Made by a program: the position numbers and the translations under genes. The notes under the pieces were generated by a model. That model saw only the letters and a program-made list of their open reading frames with translations, ran no database searches and was not told the DNA's origin. Below are positions 24,323 to 36,724 of a stretch of 64,000 nt of DNA, piece by piece. Every line of letters starts with the position of its first letter. Positions within the stretch are counted from its first letter, which is position 1. The stretch is from Euryodendron excelsum (lineage: Eukaryota > Streptophyta > Magnoliopsida > Ericales > Pentaphylacaceae): contig CM065393.1 of assembly GCA_033060915.1 (NCBI GenBank), positions 8,586,001 to 8,650,000 on the forward strand, given 5' to 3'.

Positions 24323-25499
24323 TTCATGTCTAGACTTTTGACACCTGCATTTATAGAGAGACAAATTTCATTTTAGGACTTTCCTCATGTAAGTTGATAG
24401 CTCTTTCCTTTATTGTATGACTGGGATGCTTTTCCTGCATGGTTAGCATAGATATATTTATGAAATACAAATGGAAATTACTCCCCATTGTTTGATGCTT
24501 CAATTGGCTTATTATGTTAAAAGCGAGCCCTCTGTTTCCTTAACCTTAGCTTGGCTAACCCAATGAAAGCTTTTCAGGACGCCATTTGGCCTATGAATTG
24601 TTTCTGCCCACCTGTGATTTCTAGAAATGTTTATACTTCTGTCTACCCACGATTCCTTCTTTGCCCCCCACTTTTTTGTTTGGGCTATTCGTGCTACTGG
24701 CACCCATGGGGGTTTTCAACAGTCCCAACTCTATCATTTTTGCACGAAGGCGCCTTTTATAGGTTTTCACCAAGGTCGATAGATTTGTATATTGCCACAG
24801 CCCTACTTTTTTACCTATGGCACCCTTTCGGGTTTTCACCGTATCCTCAAGAATGTGCTCCTCTTTTTTTTTTTTTATCTGGGTTCTCAATTTCTGTTAA
24901 GAAGCTTTTGAATAACGTTTAAGGTATCTCTTAGCTCTTTTTGCTTCCTTTGGTAGGGCTGTATTTCAGCGAGCTCATTTGGACTAAGCAATTTAACTTT
25001 GATTTGAGAGGACTTTTTTCCAGGATTCGTGATGTGGGCTATTTTTGGAAAGAAAGGATGAGGCTCAAACCTATCACTCTACTTGGGTTTTGATGCCTAT
25101 GATCACCTTTGATATTTTCAATCAACTAGCACTTGTTATTGCTTTTTAGCTTTGTGTTTCTATTTTGCGTCTTACCATTGCAATATCTTCTTCTTTTTTT
25201 GAGGCGGATGTTTCTACAATCCTCCTTGCTTGGATATATTTCTTGTTAGTGCTTTATTCTGACCTATTGTGGGTGGTAACCGGCTCAAGTTGGTTTATCA
25301 AAGGCTGGTTTTTGAATATATGGTAGTGAGAATGAAGGCCTCTCCTCATTTCAATTTTAAATTACTTAGTCTATAGCGCTCTCCTAATTACAACTGTGCT
25401 GTAGAGATTAAAAAAGATTGATAGGAGTGAGTTTTGTTGCTTCCAAAAATAAGACAGGAATTCGGCTTTTAAATCACACATAGTATCACTTGATGGCAT
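24323..25499. other. Convergent spacer between antisense gene and pol of Tat-2, with hairpin repeats
   Basis: No protein is supported. Three segments with GGTTTTCA(A/C)C cores lie at about 24,692-24,726, 24,746-24,778 and 24,816-24,847. The third contains CCCTTTCGGG, the complement of CCC-GAAA-GGG. The first and third also have outer stems (ACTG/CAGT; TATGG/CCGTA with one G-T pair). They correspond in position and core to the hairpins at 55,319-55,473 in the young Tat element. A T14 run follows at about 24,863. Confidence 0.5.
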
Positions 25500-27466
25500 T
25501 AGAGTTCAATGGGCTAGGGAATTCACAGCCATCCATTTTTTCGAAAATGAGAGCTCCTCTTGATAAAACTTTCTTGACTAGAAATGGCCCTTCATAATTT
25601 CGGGTGAACTTCCCTTATGCTTCCTCTTGGTGGGGGAATATCTTCTTTAAAACTAAATCTCTGGGTTGGAATTGATGAGGACATCAAGGCTATCAAGACT
25701 CATGGTTCGGTTCAAGTTCCAATTGGTCCGGTGACGAGGGCCCGAGCTAAGAGATTCAAAGAAGAGATGAATAACCTAGTCCAGAGAGTTCTACAACAAG
25801 GAGAAAATATGCTCACCACCGAGAGTGAACAAAGTTTGGTTTTATTACTCAAATTTGATCCGGGAGAGAACCAATCCCCATGCACGTGTAAGGGAGGTCC
25901 CAATCAGATGTGGTCGTATTTCACTAAGTCATATACGTCCAAGTGGGCTCACAATCTGATGTGGCTTAATTGACTAGCAACAAATCAGATGGAGATTCGA
26001 ATTTGAAATTTGAATTTGAATTTTTTTGAATTTCCTTGATTTGATTTGGTTTGGTTTTGGAAAGGATTAGATTTATATTGATTTGGATCAGATTTGGAAT
26101 GTGAGCAGATTTAGGAAAATACCATATTTGGAAGATTGTATTCTCTAGGAAGTAATTAGGGAAATCTCCAAAGATTAGAAGAATATTCTAGAGATCTCAT
26201 CATGTAAGCCTATAAAAAGGCTCTTGGTTGTCAAATTCGAAATCAATGAATATTTTGTGAGTTTTCTATATTCTTCTTGAGTTTCTTGAAGAACTAATTC
26301 GAACTTATCAAGGGATTCCTTGTGGCGTTCAAACCGGACTTATCAAACGGATCATCCATTCCCGTTTGTGGCGTCTTCACCATACCAAGGTTCTTGCTTT
26401 GCTAAGCAACGGGTTGCGGTTTCCTTCAAGCTTGTAGGTTCTTTGGTCTTGATTTCCATATTTGGTGTCGGGTTTCGTCACATTGTTGGCGGGGTTCGTA
26501 TCAGGAATGATCATGGCCGCACTGTCTTGTCTAAGGCTCTGGCCATTCACCTTTTGTAGCAATGAGCGTGGTAAACTACATCTAATCACTTTTCATCTAG
26601 TAAGCAGAGTTGAGTGTATCGATCATTGATCCATTTAGCTTCATCTAGTTTGGTCTCTATCAAAATTCTCAAGGAAGGAATCTCGATTTCAATAGGGAGG
26701 ACTGCCTCTGTGCCATAGACCAACTCATAGGGGGTACCTCCAGTAGAAATTCTCATAGTAGTTTGGTAAGCCATTAGTGCAAAAGGGAGCTTCGCATGCC
26801 AATATCTATAGTTGTCAATCATTTTTCAGAGGATTCTCTTGATATTTTTGTTGGTTGCTTCCACTGCTCCATTCATTTGAGGCCGGTAGGTGACAAAGTT
26901 TCGGTGGCATAGTCTGGTTGTCAGCTCATTGTTTAGGTTGGAAGCATTATCAGTGGTAAGAGATTTAGGAATCCCGTACCAGCAAATGATGTGGGTTTTT
27001 TATGAAATTTTCTATAACCTTTTGGTAACATGAACATAGGAAGCTGCTTCTACCCATTTACTAAAGTAGTCGATAGCAACCAAAATGAAACGATGGCCCT
27101 TGGAGGCTTTAAGGGTGATTAGGCCAATCATATCTATCCCCCACATTGAGAAAGGTTAAGGAGCTGACATGGAGTGGAGTTCAGTGGGTGGTGCTTTAAT
27201 TTTGTCTCGTGTATTTGGCAGTTGTGTCATCGGAGAACATATATGGTGCAATATGATTCCATGGTTGTCCAGTAATATGTTTAGAGGTTTTTCTTGGCAA
27301 GAGTATGCCCATTCATTTGAGGACCCCAAAACCCTTTGTGTATTTCTTCCATGATGGCTTTGGCTTTACCAGCATCAACGCATTTTAGTGGGCCAAACAA
27401 GGATCTTTTGAAGAGCTCATTCCCAGCCACGAAATAGTGTCTTGCCAAGTGGCAGATGGCCTTCAT
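25500..27466 (-). pseudogene. Tat-2 integrase, broken and interrupted by a solo LTR
   Basis: In transcription order, an H2C2-type zinc-finger remnant (IMEEIHKGFWGPQMNGHTLA) lies at 27,466-27,281. The core has AIDYFSKWVEAA, TTDNASNL and NGAVEATNKN (D, D and E) at about 27,100-26,830. The well-preserved C-terminal half is 26,822-26,586 (LPFALMAYQTTMRISTGGTP, YELVYGTEAVLPIEIEIPSL). A solo LTR sits at 25,673-26,503. On its far side the frame resumes with FQPRDLVLKKIF and NYEGPFLVKKVLSRGALIF. Reading across the target duplication is continuous apart from a TGA, so the LTR entered an already coding-like integrase. Confidence 0.82.
25673..26503 (+). mobile_element. Solo gypsy-like LTR with TSD GGAAT
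   Basis: The 831-bp segment starts TGATGAGGACATC and ends TTCGTATCA, with perfect 5-bp duplications GGAAT at 25,668-25,672 and 26,504-26,508. It has a TATA box (CCTATAAAAAGG) near 26,212. Its first ~130 bp are open in the plus frame and read PIGPVTRARAKRFKEEMNNL, text normally found at the C-terminus of Ty3/gypsy polyproteins. This suggests the parent element's pol ORF ran into its 3' LTR, as is known for some chromoviruses. It interrupts the Tat-2 integrase. Confidence 0.82.
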
Positions 27467-27559
27467 GTCTTGGTGAGAGGCTGAATATTTCTAAATATCA
27501 TAGAACCATGGTCACCCATCAGGCTCGACTTATATGGAAGCAATAGGAGGGGGCATCTC

Positions 27560-28500
27560 TGGTAGAAATCTAGAAGGGAGGTATTTATATGCCTCTGTCA
27601 ACCTTGATTGCTGTAGCCAAAGTGGCTAGCGGATCAACGAAATTATTCTCTGTTTGGAGTATGTGATGAATGTCTATGCTTTTGAATAATTGGCAAAGCT
27701 CTTTGATCTATTGGTGGTATGGGAAGAGTTTAGCATCTCGAATTTGATACACCTCTTTGGATTATTGAATAACGAGGTCGAAATCTCCAAAGACAACAAG
27801 TTTATCAATCTTCATCTCCAGTGCTGACCTTAATTCGAGAATGTAAGCCTCGTACTCAGCAATGTTGTTGGTGTAGGGTTCCAGCTTCAATTTAACCATG
27901 ATGGGATAATGACTATTAGCTTCTAATACTACTACTGCCCCAATCCCACCTCCTTATTTTTTGGAGGCTCCGTCAAAGTATATTTTCCACTTAGGTTCCA
28001 TTTACCCTTCAGTTACACTTTCAGTGCATAGGATATCCTTATCCAGGAATTGGGATTCCATGGGTTGATAATCATTTATGGGGTTTTCGGCAAAGTAATC
28101 AGCTATCACCTGCCCCTTGACTGCTTTGCGAATGGTGAATATGATGTTGAACTATGATAGAATCATATGCCACCATTTAATTATGCTTGACAGGGTTGGC
28201 TTCTTGAAAATATATTTGATTGGGTACATTTGGGAGATGAGGAAAGTTATATGATAGAGCATGTAATGCCGAAGCTTATGAGCTGCCCAAGCCAGTGCAC
28301 AACAGGTTTTCTTGAGGTCATAGTACTTTGTTTCATATGGTAGGAACTTCTTACTGAGGTAGTAAATGGCTTGCTTCTTCTTCCCTATTTCATCATGCTA
28401 CCCAAGTCACATCCCATGGAAGTACCTAGGACTGTCATGTGCCTCAACAAAGGGTGCCCCGGAGTGGGTGCCACTAAGATCAGAGGACTTTAGAGGTATT
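27560..28500 (-). pseudogene. Tat-2 RNase H region
   Basis: Broken frames on the minus strand give KWKIYFDGASKK (first acidic residue), a GAVVVLEANSHYPIMVKLKL segment, NIAEYEAYILELRSALEMKI, KLVVFGDFDLVIQ and the tail NNFVDPLATLATAI. This is the second, archaeal-type RNase H of Tat elements. Remnants of the ordinary RT-linked RNase H precede it (about 28,500-28,100). Stops are frequent. The order RT, RNase H, RNase H, integrase agrees with the young Tat element at 45-63 kb. Confidence 0.7.
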
Positions 28501-29350
28501 CTTTGATTCTCTCGAAGGCTACTTGACAATCATCATCCCATTCTTTTAGAACGTTCTTCTTAAGGAGTTTAAATATAAGCTTGTAGAGATGAGTCATTTG
28601 AGCTATGAACCTGCTGATAAAATTTAACTTTCCTAAGAAAGATCAGATCTCTTTTTCCCGCTTTGGGGCTGGCATTTCAATAATGGACTTGAATTTGGAG
28701 AGATCAATCTCTATTCCTTTCTCATTGACTATGAATCGCAGCAACTTTCTGAGGACACCCCAAATGTGCACTTGGCAGGGTTCAACTTGAGTTGACATTT
28801 GCAAAGCTGATCAAATACTTTCCGTAAGTTGAGCAGGGGGTCCTCCTGTCTTCTAGATTTAACAATCATATCATCAACATAAACTTCCACTTCTTGATGC
28901 ATTGTGTCATGGAACAAGGTTACCATGACCTTTTGGTAAGTTGTCCATGCATTGCAAAGCCCAAATGGCATAATTTTGTAACAATATACTCCCCAGGTAG
29001 TAATAAAGGCTGTCTTTTCTGTGTTTTCCTCAGCAACCTTGATTTGGCTGTACCCCAAAAAACCATCCATGAAAGATAACATTTCATGACCAGTTGTATT
29101 ATCAACAAGAAGGTCTATGTGTGGTAGAGGGAAATCATCCTTTGGGTTGCCTTTGTTAAGGTCTCAAAAATTGAAATACATCCATACTTTGCCATTTTTC
29201 TTGGGAACAGGGACAATATTTGCTAGCCATTGAGGGTACTCTACCACTTGCAAAAATCATGCTTGGAATTATTTGATTACTTCTTCCTTTATTTTTAGAC
29301 TCCACTCCGGCTTGAGCCTTCTTAACTTCTGCTTGTAAGGCTTCATTTGG
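28501..29350 (-). pseudogene. Tat-2 reverse transcriptase, broken
   Basis: The fingers segment reads PQWLANIVPVPKKNGKVWM and PKDDFPLPHIDLLVD with stops between. A 117-residue open stretch (29,082-28,729) then gives MLSFMDGFLGYSQIKVA, GVYCYKIMPFGLCNAWTTYQ and the catalytic YVDDMIVKS, followed by LNPAKCTFGVSS. This is a Ty3/gypsy RT (RVT_1) of Tat flavour. GLCNAWTTYQ replaces the usual GLKNAGATYQ, a sign of decay. Protease lies upstream and RNase H downstream. Confidence 0.85.
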
Positions 29351-30076
29351 AGATTTAGGGGTGATCTGTGCTCAACAATGGATTCGACTTACCCTGGCAT
29401 GTCTTTGTAAAACTAGGCGAAAATGTCAAATTATGCAAATAATAGTTCTAATAGTTCTTCACGCTGCCATTGATCTAACTATATGCCAATTTTGAGCTCC
29501 TTAGGGTCCTCCTTATTCCCTAGGTTAACTATCTCTGTTTCCTCAATGTTTCTTTCTATTTGTTCTCAAATTTCTTTGGGTATTTCATCTGTGTAGTTCA
29601 CATCTAGTTCAATTCCCAAATACTGATAGTCAAATTCAGTATCAAAGTCATTGTTTGTCATGATTAGCATTGTTTGGGTTAGTTGAGCCAGATGTTGGAT
29701 TCGAGGGTCCCTAGCAAGAAAATAATGCCCAATGAATCAATAAAAAGGATTTTTTCCATTAATTTGATATACTTGACATGATTATTGAAATAAAAAACCA
29801 AAGAGAAAAGAAAAACAAGAGTTTATGTGGAGAGGACTCGCTTGTGGCGAGTTTGATGTTTTGGGATTTGCCTTAACAGGCTTTATACCAAAACTTGCAG
29901 GTGCAAACGATGTCTCTGCTAGCCTAGTTGTGGAGTTTCTCGCTTGGGAGGGCTACTCGGATAGAACCGTCTTGGCTCGCTTCAGCATCAGTCATCATAA
30001 CAAGTGTTTCCTCTTCTTGTTAGATTTTCCTCTTCTTTGGATTTTTTAGTGCAAATGTTACTTCCCTTATGTTTAA

Positions 30077-30289
30077 CTAATTGAATTGATTAGTAAGCTC
30101 CATAGCTGTTTTCCTGTCAACCCTTTTCTTCTTGGCCGCCTTTTTCCTTTCTTTTCTGGTTGGTTCATATCCTAGTCCGAATTTGAGTTTGGCCGATGGT
30201 ATTTCTATGACTTTGGGCTTCCCTTGCAAGTTTTTTCCCAAGCCTTTACCTAGATGGAAGCCGTTTGTTTTGAAGTAGTGAGCTATCAT
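30077..30289 (-). pseudogene. Tat-2 G-patch-like segment between protease and RT
   Basis: A short open stretch reads GFHLGKGLGKNLQGKPKVIE and then KLKFGLGYEPTRKERKKAAK. Glycine-patterned text of this sort (KGLG..LQG..FGLGY.P) lies between protease and RT in many Tat/Ogre-type elements and resembles a G-patch. No catalytic role is claimed. It is followed by further basic sequence and a stop. Confidence 0.65.
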
Positions 30290-30514
30290 TTGAGAATTTT
30301 AAGAATATTTGGGCTCTACTTGATCTTCTTTTTATATGAAAGTGATGTATTCAAATGACTAGATGTATGAGGAGGCTAATGATGCGTTTAGTGAGATTGT
30401 GTTCTCTTTGTACACAGCGAACTCCTTTTCGGTGAAAATGAAGATCAACTTAGAACCTATAATGAGTTTGACCTTTTGATTAAGGCTAGAAGGGATTGCA
30501 CCGGCCAAATGGAT

Positions 30515-30949
30515 TCAAGGCTGTCCTAGCAACAAGTTGTAAAGAGTCGGAATGTGTAGGACTTGAAATTTGACCATGAAGGTCACCGGCCCCATCTTGA
30601 CTGGGATTTTGATCTGCCCTATAGTTTCTCTTCGAGAGCCATCAAAAGTGTAGATTACTATGTTGATGTCATTCAAATAAGTTTTATCCATTCCAAGCCT
30701 TTCTAGAGTTAAATATGGGCAAACCTTCAGGGCTAAATGATTATCTATTAATATCTTTGACACCATCTTCTCTCTTGTTTTTATAGTCATATGTAAAGCA
30801 CGCATGTGTCCCATCTCGTCAACAAGGATCTCATTATCAGAGAAAGTAATGATATTTGGGACTGTGATGAGGCTCACCATATTATGGAGGTTTTCCGTTG
30901 TGAAGCTTTCAAGTACATGGGCATCTCTTAAGGATCCTGAGCAAAGCAT
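30515..30949 (-). pseudogene. Tat-2 aspartic protease domain
   Basis: The open stretch of 144 residues contains FSDNEILVDEMGHMRALHMT, KILIDNHLALKVCPYLTLER, FDGSRRETIGQIKIPVKMGP and VLHIPTLYNLLLGQP, the full-length pattern of Tat retropepsins. The active-site triplet is changed: D-N-G is expected but D-N-H is present, which should abolish activity. Gag remnants lie directly upstream and WIHLAGAIPSSL continues downstream. Confidence 0.85.
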
Positions 30950-30960
30950 CCCTATACAGT

Positions 30961-31734
30961 TCAGAGGTGAGTAGCAGACCTAACATGGAGATGTGAGCTG
31001 GTGTCATAGTTAACCTTCCCCAAAGCTTTGGTGAATTTTGATACTTCTCTATCTATTGGCATGTTAAAGCTTTCTCCCTCTTTGTCTTTCACTTTCCTCT
31101 TCCTTTTTATTTCAGCAAATATAAAATACCGTCTAGACCGGGTTATCCCTCCTATTTCTATCACGGGTTCTTCAATGCCTTAAACTTTGTCAGGGGTATA
31201 ATTCCATGTGACACTATGGAGAGTGGGTATTGGTAATTGGGTCACAACATGGAGAACTACCTTTGGGAATATAGGTAAAAGGACCATTGCGGATGTAGGG
31301 TTTGCAAGGATGGGTAGGGTGGTGGGGATACTTGGTTTCTTTGGTGGAACCACAGGTGAGGGAGGCCGCATGGCCCTTCGGGTGTTAGTTTGAGGTGTGA
31401 ACCCAACCACGGTGACAATGGGTTCAAGCTCGGGTGAAGGGGTGAGAATAAGGCAATAATGAGGAAGATAGGGTAAAGCTTTGACAACCAAGTTTATGTC
31501 AGATTGGTAAGGCTGTATGGTGAGGAGGGTTTGGTTTTAGCATTCTGGCCCCTTTAAGATGCAAGACGTCCCCTTTGGAATGATGATTGGTGAGCTATGT
31601 GAAGTGCCTTTGCTAGAATTCTTACTCTCGAATGGTATCATCTCTTGTAGCTTATGAATCATAGCTTTTACCAGGACAGAAGAAGTTGAGCCAGTGTTCA
31701 TTTTTCTTACCTCAAGTAATGAAGACAAAAACAC
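30961..31734 (-). pseudogene. Tat-2 gag C-terminal remnants
   Basis: Three short frames cover the end of gag. The first (31,734-31,537) contains VKAMIHKLQEMIPFES. A Pro-rich linker (31,491-31,180) has RPPSPVVPPKKPSIPTTLPI and PTLHSVTWNY. The gag/protease junction (31,164-30,961) has IGGITRSRRYF and SKFTKALGKVNYDTSSHLHV. The ITRSGRYF-like motif and Pro-rich linker are usual just before the Tat protease. The capsid part and a 5' LTR are not found to the right, so the element looks truncated near 31.7 kb. Confidence 0.65.
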
Positions 31735-33239
31735 AAGCTACAAGTCAGTGTTTGGTATTTAAAAAGCTTTATGCCATGCATGTCTTAGGAGAGTGTCCCT
31801 TCTTGGGAGGGAGGCTAAACCAGATGCATATGGCTCACTTTTTGGAGATAGGGGGTCAACCCCTGTATGTAGAGACCTTACCATTGGTTGAGAGCATACA
31901 TTTAGTCATTCATTCATTTATATCACTTGCAGAAAATAAAAGAGTACATTGAACTTTGAATTTAAATACGAGAGAATCGAAGTATAATTTAATAGGGGAA
32001 GGGGGAAAATGAAGTTTAATTATGGGACACATTGCAAGATCACAATGGAGGGTAATATAGTAATTTAAAATTTATATGAAAGGCAAATATGGTCTTTTCA
32101 TCGCATCTGATGGCATTATTGGTAGTATATTAATATAACATATGACATCAACATTTGTTGTTAGGCTAGTTAACTGTCATTTAATAGAAAGGGAAATCTG
32201 TTACTAACTTTTAAAAGTAGGGAAAGTTAATGTAATTTTCAGGATATGAAGGGAGCTGTATTATATTTCAATAAACCTCAAGGGTGGCTAGTGTAATTTG
32301 TCGTTGTATTTATGGAATGAAAATACTATTCTTCTATACAAGTTATACACAAAATCCTACAAAGAATAACTGTCTTAAGATTGAAACTGCAGTAGTTGTG
32401 GTAAATTATTGATGATTGGTAAGTGGGCATAAGAGACCAATTGCTAAGGCAATATGGGTAAACAGGTAACAAAATCATTTCCTCAAAAGGGAGGAACAGT
32501 TCATATTTCTTATTGAAATGCAGTATGTAGAATATAGACAAATAGTTGGGGAAAGTCTTCCTCCCCTTGTCTAAACAAAAGTTAAGGAAGAAATTAGCAT
32601 AGTTATGACAATCATTTTCTGGACTCATTAATACTGGGATAGGTCAAACTTCAAGAAAATATGCAAACAACCAAGCCTGAAACAGCCATAAGGGGCCACC
32701 ACAGCACATCACCATTTTGTTATCAACCATGGAGAAAATACCAATGCACAGAGACCCCAAAACAAAGGGGCTAAGGGCAAATTTTGACTGGCTTCATGCT
32801 CTAACATTAATGGACTATAGGCCTCTTCAAATACTTGCCTCCACTGCCTTTGGCTTGAAATTTGTACTCCACCGACTCTCTAACAAAGCCAATTTTGGCT
32901 GCACAATGAATAGTTGTAATGGATGCACACAACCCCCAACCAACCAAATGCTGTCAGAAGACTGATGGACAAATTACATTCTATCCCTTGCTTACCAATT
33001 ATGTCACTACAACAAGGATAGGCCTTTATCATCATTTGCATCTACATAACATGTTGCACCTGCTGCACTTCCTTTACCAAAAAATTTTGGACACGTTCAC
33101 TTCATGTGACTAATACTCCTACAATGTATAATAACAAGTGACATAACATTACGGAACTTGGACATCCGTCTTTCCACAAATGCAAGCACAAGTGTGCAAC
33201 AACTTAACAATACACAAAACATATGAACACGTGAGATTT
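31735..33239. other. Spacer with no recognised gene
   Basis: I see only short chance ORFs and no LTR border, RNA gene or repeat that I can support. Part of it (about 31,735-31,950) could be an unrecognised 5' leader of Tat-2. Confidence 0.4.
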
Positions 33240-34380
33240 GATCAAACCTACAACTGCCGCATTGTCTTGGTCATTTACCATTAACATTCATGGTGCTTCT
33301 AGATCCTAGATTACCCTTCACCTTCACTATCTCAGAATCATGGATGCCCACAACCGCACCCAACTGTTGTGGCTTCCCATCACCACCATTCTCACACATC
33401 CAATGGTCCTTCATTTTGAATGTCATCCGAGATACAACCTCCCATACCTTATCAAAACCATGGGGTGTGTGTGACATATAGTAGTGTAGTTTATTGCAAA
33501 AGAAACTTAATAAATCATATCAAGCCGTTTGTATCATCACACGAGATACTTCCTTGCTACTAACTATCTATGTGCTGGACTTTACATGTCGTGTCCACCT
33601 TGCCCTTACACACCCTGTAGGAATTTCTTTTAAATGTTCGAATTTCATCACACTAATCACATGACAACAAGGTAATCCAAATGACTTTAGCTTCAGGCAA
33701 TAGCACCACATTGTTTGTTGGGCTAGATAAAATTTCATGTTCTAAGTGGGCTCGCAGTCACCATATTTGAAGAGATGTTACATATAGTGCTCACCATTGT
33801 CAAACTTACAAACTACCCAATACATCGCCTCCAACTTTAGCTCAGCTTGGAACATGCGGAAAAGATTTTTGGTCAACAAATTTGCCCCGTGTTTCTTCAA
33901 GTACCCTATTGGTGTAGTAAGCACCAGGAAAGTATTCTTCGTTTCATTCTCTTCTTTTACCTCCTTGTTACGGAGCCTTTGATTGCCCTATCATAGTGCC
34001 TCACAAATTTGTATAGCTTAGGTTGAACAGTAAAGAACTTATTGAAATATGCATTCAAGCTTTCACATCGTTGCATGCTCTTCATCCCTTGTGTCCATAA
34101 AATTAAAGGTCCTTTCTGAAACTTTTTTTCTTGTAAATTCTTCAAATTAGCTATTCTGTTGCTCGTCTTCCATGTTGCAACTCACAACATCAGCTTCACC
34201 TTCAATGCAATTGTCAACGGTATTACCACGCCACTCCTCATTCAAATCTATCTCTCTCTGTTTCCCTTCTCGGCACACAGGTCCTTCCATCCTAGGCACA
34301 AGAATTGCACAATGAACAATAACAGTCAGTTCATAAAAAAAACATTGACTACCACTAGGGTTAAACAAATCAAGCAACTC
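33240..34380 (-). pseudogene. FAR1-related / MULE-derived relic with SWIM zinc finger
   Basis: On the minus strand an acidic stretch (EGPVCREGKQREIDLNEE, 34,377-34,147) precedes, in another frame, MQRCESLNAYFNKFFTVQPK and LYKFVRHYDRAI (34,145-33,957), the typical end of the MULE transposase domain in FAR1-related proteins. Frame-broken text continues to WCYCLKLKSFGLPCCH (about 33,717-33,670), a SWIM zinc finger (CxCx9CxH), then VMKFEHLKEIPTGC. A last open piece (33,477-33,271) ends in EIVKVKGNLGSRS, like the FRS C-terminus. The FAR1 DNA-binding region and most of the transposase core are missing. FRS proteins are transposase-derived transcription factors; this copy is dead. Confidence 0.72.
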
Positions 34381-36720
34381 AAGCTCGACTCTCGTTACCT
34401 AAACAAGCCAAGCTTGAACACAATTTCAAGCAATGGAGAATGCACCCCCCCCCCAAAAAAAGGTCAATTTTTAAATTTCCCTTAAACCCCCATATATTTA
34501 TGTAAATTTACATAAAATTATAGAATGATGGCCCCCACAAAATTATAATTTTTTCACCTAACCCATATTTGTACAAATTTTTTGTTTGTTAAGCTTGACC
34601 AACTCAGTACTCGCTCAGCTTGGCTCGTTTACAGCCCTAACTACCCCCCATACCACCACATTCTACCACAAATCTAGAAATAGAATTACTACAGATTTCA
34701 GTGCGATCACTTCCATTAGCAATCAAGAATATTTATATGTAGAAAATGAAGTCAAATAGACAATTATGTGTCCTCCACTGTTGGGGCCGAATTCATAACA
34801 CTCACTTTAATTTCTCACGACAATTGATAAAAACACCCTAATTTTTTTTCCCCATCCAAAATCATAATCCACATAAATTAAGCCGAATGCTAATGCTACT
34901 ACCTACTGTAGAGCTACAATAATGGTAAATCACAACTTATTTTTCAAATAAACAAGTTACCTAATGGTCATTGCGAATATCTGAGTATAAATGGGTCATT
35001 ATCCCCCGTTAACATAGCATTTTACAGTACCAACTGCTTGAGAACTAAACCCTAAATGAACAAATATGATCCACACAAACAAATCAACAATAATTCTTAG
35101 TGTTGACCTTCAATGCGATTCTCATGGGGAGAGAAAGACACACAAAGCGTAGAGGTCAAGAGTTGTCGAGTCATCCACAAAAAGAATTTGTAGTGCTCAC
35201 ATTCAATGAGGTGACACACACAGATCGTCGAGGTCACCTTCGAGTATAGTCCATGGCTATTTGAACCCGAGTATCCAGGAAAAGGTAGAATATTTGATGG
35301 AATAATAGGGGATCCTTTTGAACAACCTGTTATATTTGTAGCTCACTTCCGATGAGGTCCTCAGGTGAGAGGAAGACATTACCAGAGCCTAGAGGTTTTA
35401 GTATTTAGGGTTGGTTGTTGGGAGATCGAGTCGGATGTGAGAGAAAATGAGCAGGTCTTCAACAATCCTATTCCCGCCTTACCGGTTGCTCATGTAACTG
35501 GTATTTCACCAATACAATATTCAATGATTTATATCGAATTACTTTAATCCAATGGCCCCCGCCGGAGGGGGGGGGGGGGGGGGGGGGGGGTGGTACGGTG
35601 CGCACCCTTGGGGAGTGTGTACTGCAAAATTTTCCTTATTGACGATGTTAAAGTAAAGTTGAGGGAGACAGATAGATTGCAGAGAGAAGAGAGATTACCA
35701 TCAGTGGGTTTCTTGGGATTGTATTGTGTGTGTTGGTTTGGGCAATTTATATTTTAATTTCAGGTGACTTTTGGTTTCATGGGAGAGGTTGTAACTTTGA
35801 AATTGGTAAATTCTCGTTCCTAAATTTAGTTAGATCATTATTATAGATAAGAAAAAAAATTTGAAGTGATCTTCCAGTTCCAGGTTTTAAAACATCTTTA
35901 TACATGCAATATTACTTTTACTTTTATGAAAATTTTCATTTATGTAGTCAAAATTATGTACTATAAAATAAAAAAAATATATGCACTATTAAATAAAAGA
36001 TTATTTACTATTAGGATTTATAAATTAAATTTTAGTAATAAATATATAATAGGTATAATGATAAATCTAAAACGGTACGCTATAAAATAACAGTATCGGT
36101 ACGTAGCAATGACAAAACAATACGCTAGCCAGTACAAGATTAATAACAATAGTGTGCACACGCAAATAACAAAAAATTAGGCTAGTTGTCTAAAGAAAAT
36201 TGTAGGCGTGTGGAAGAAATTATTATAACAGGTTAAAACCACTAATAAATGTTTGGTAAGTTCACATACCTACCATCAAATCAATAAATACCAAAATTAT
36301 TTAAACCATTATAAAGAAATATTTAGAGAACAGTTATGTTGTAAAAGAAAACATAGAAAATTTCAAATTTATTTTGGGAGGTACCAAATGCTGTTCTCTC
36401 TTTATATATTAGTAGATTAGTATATGCCTTTTAGTTTAGAATGATATAATTATTAGTTTTTATTGGTTCATATTATGAATACAGTGATGACACTTACAAC
36501 ATAACAATACAATTATTGACTTTTCTTTTTATTTTTGAATTTTTGGTGCGTTAGCTATACAAATTTTTTATTTTTTATTTTTTGTTATCCTTTTCCTATG
36601 GTTGTGTTTTATCAAAATAATGTGGTCGACATGTGAGAAACACATGCCAAAGCACTTGTGTGTGTATACATCTATATAAATGATAAGTTGTATGCTAATA
36701 AAAATATTATCATTAATTAT
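34381..36720. other. AT-rich spacer, no gene recognised
   Basis: No ORF, RNA gene or LTR border can be supported. A 24-G homopolymer is listed separately. Low-complexity AT text dominates after 35,830. Confidence 0.5.
35567..35590. repeat. G24 homopolymer
   Basis: An uninterrupted run of 24 G follows AATGGCCCCCGCCGGA. It may be a real G-rich tract able to form quadruplexes, or an assembly or sequencing artefact. Confidence 0.9.
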
Positions 36721-36724
36721 AGAG

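Noticed and set aside
24551..24922. 123-residue plus-strand ORF and the overlapping 89-residue minus-strand ORF
   Set aside because: They cover the hairpin repeat spacer, have no domain and are not preserved in the young element.
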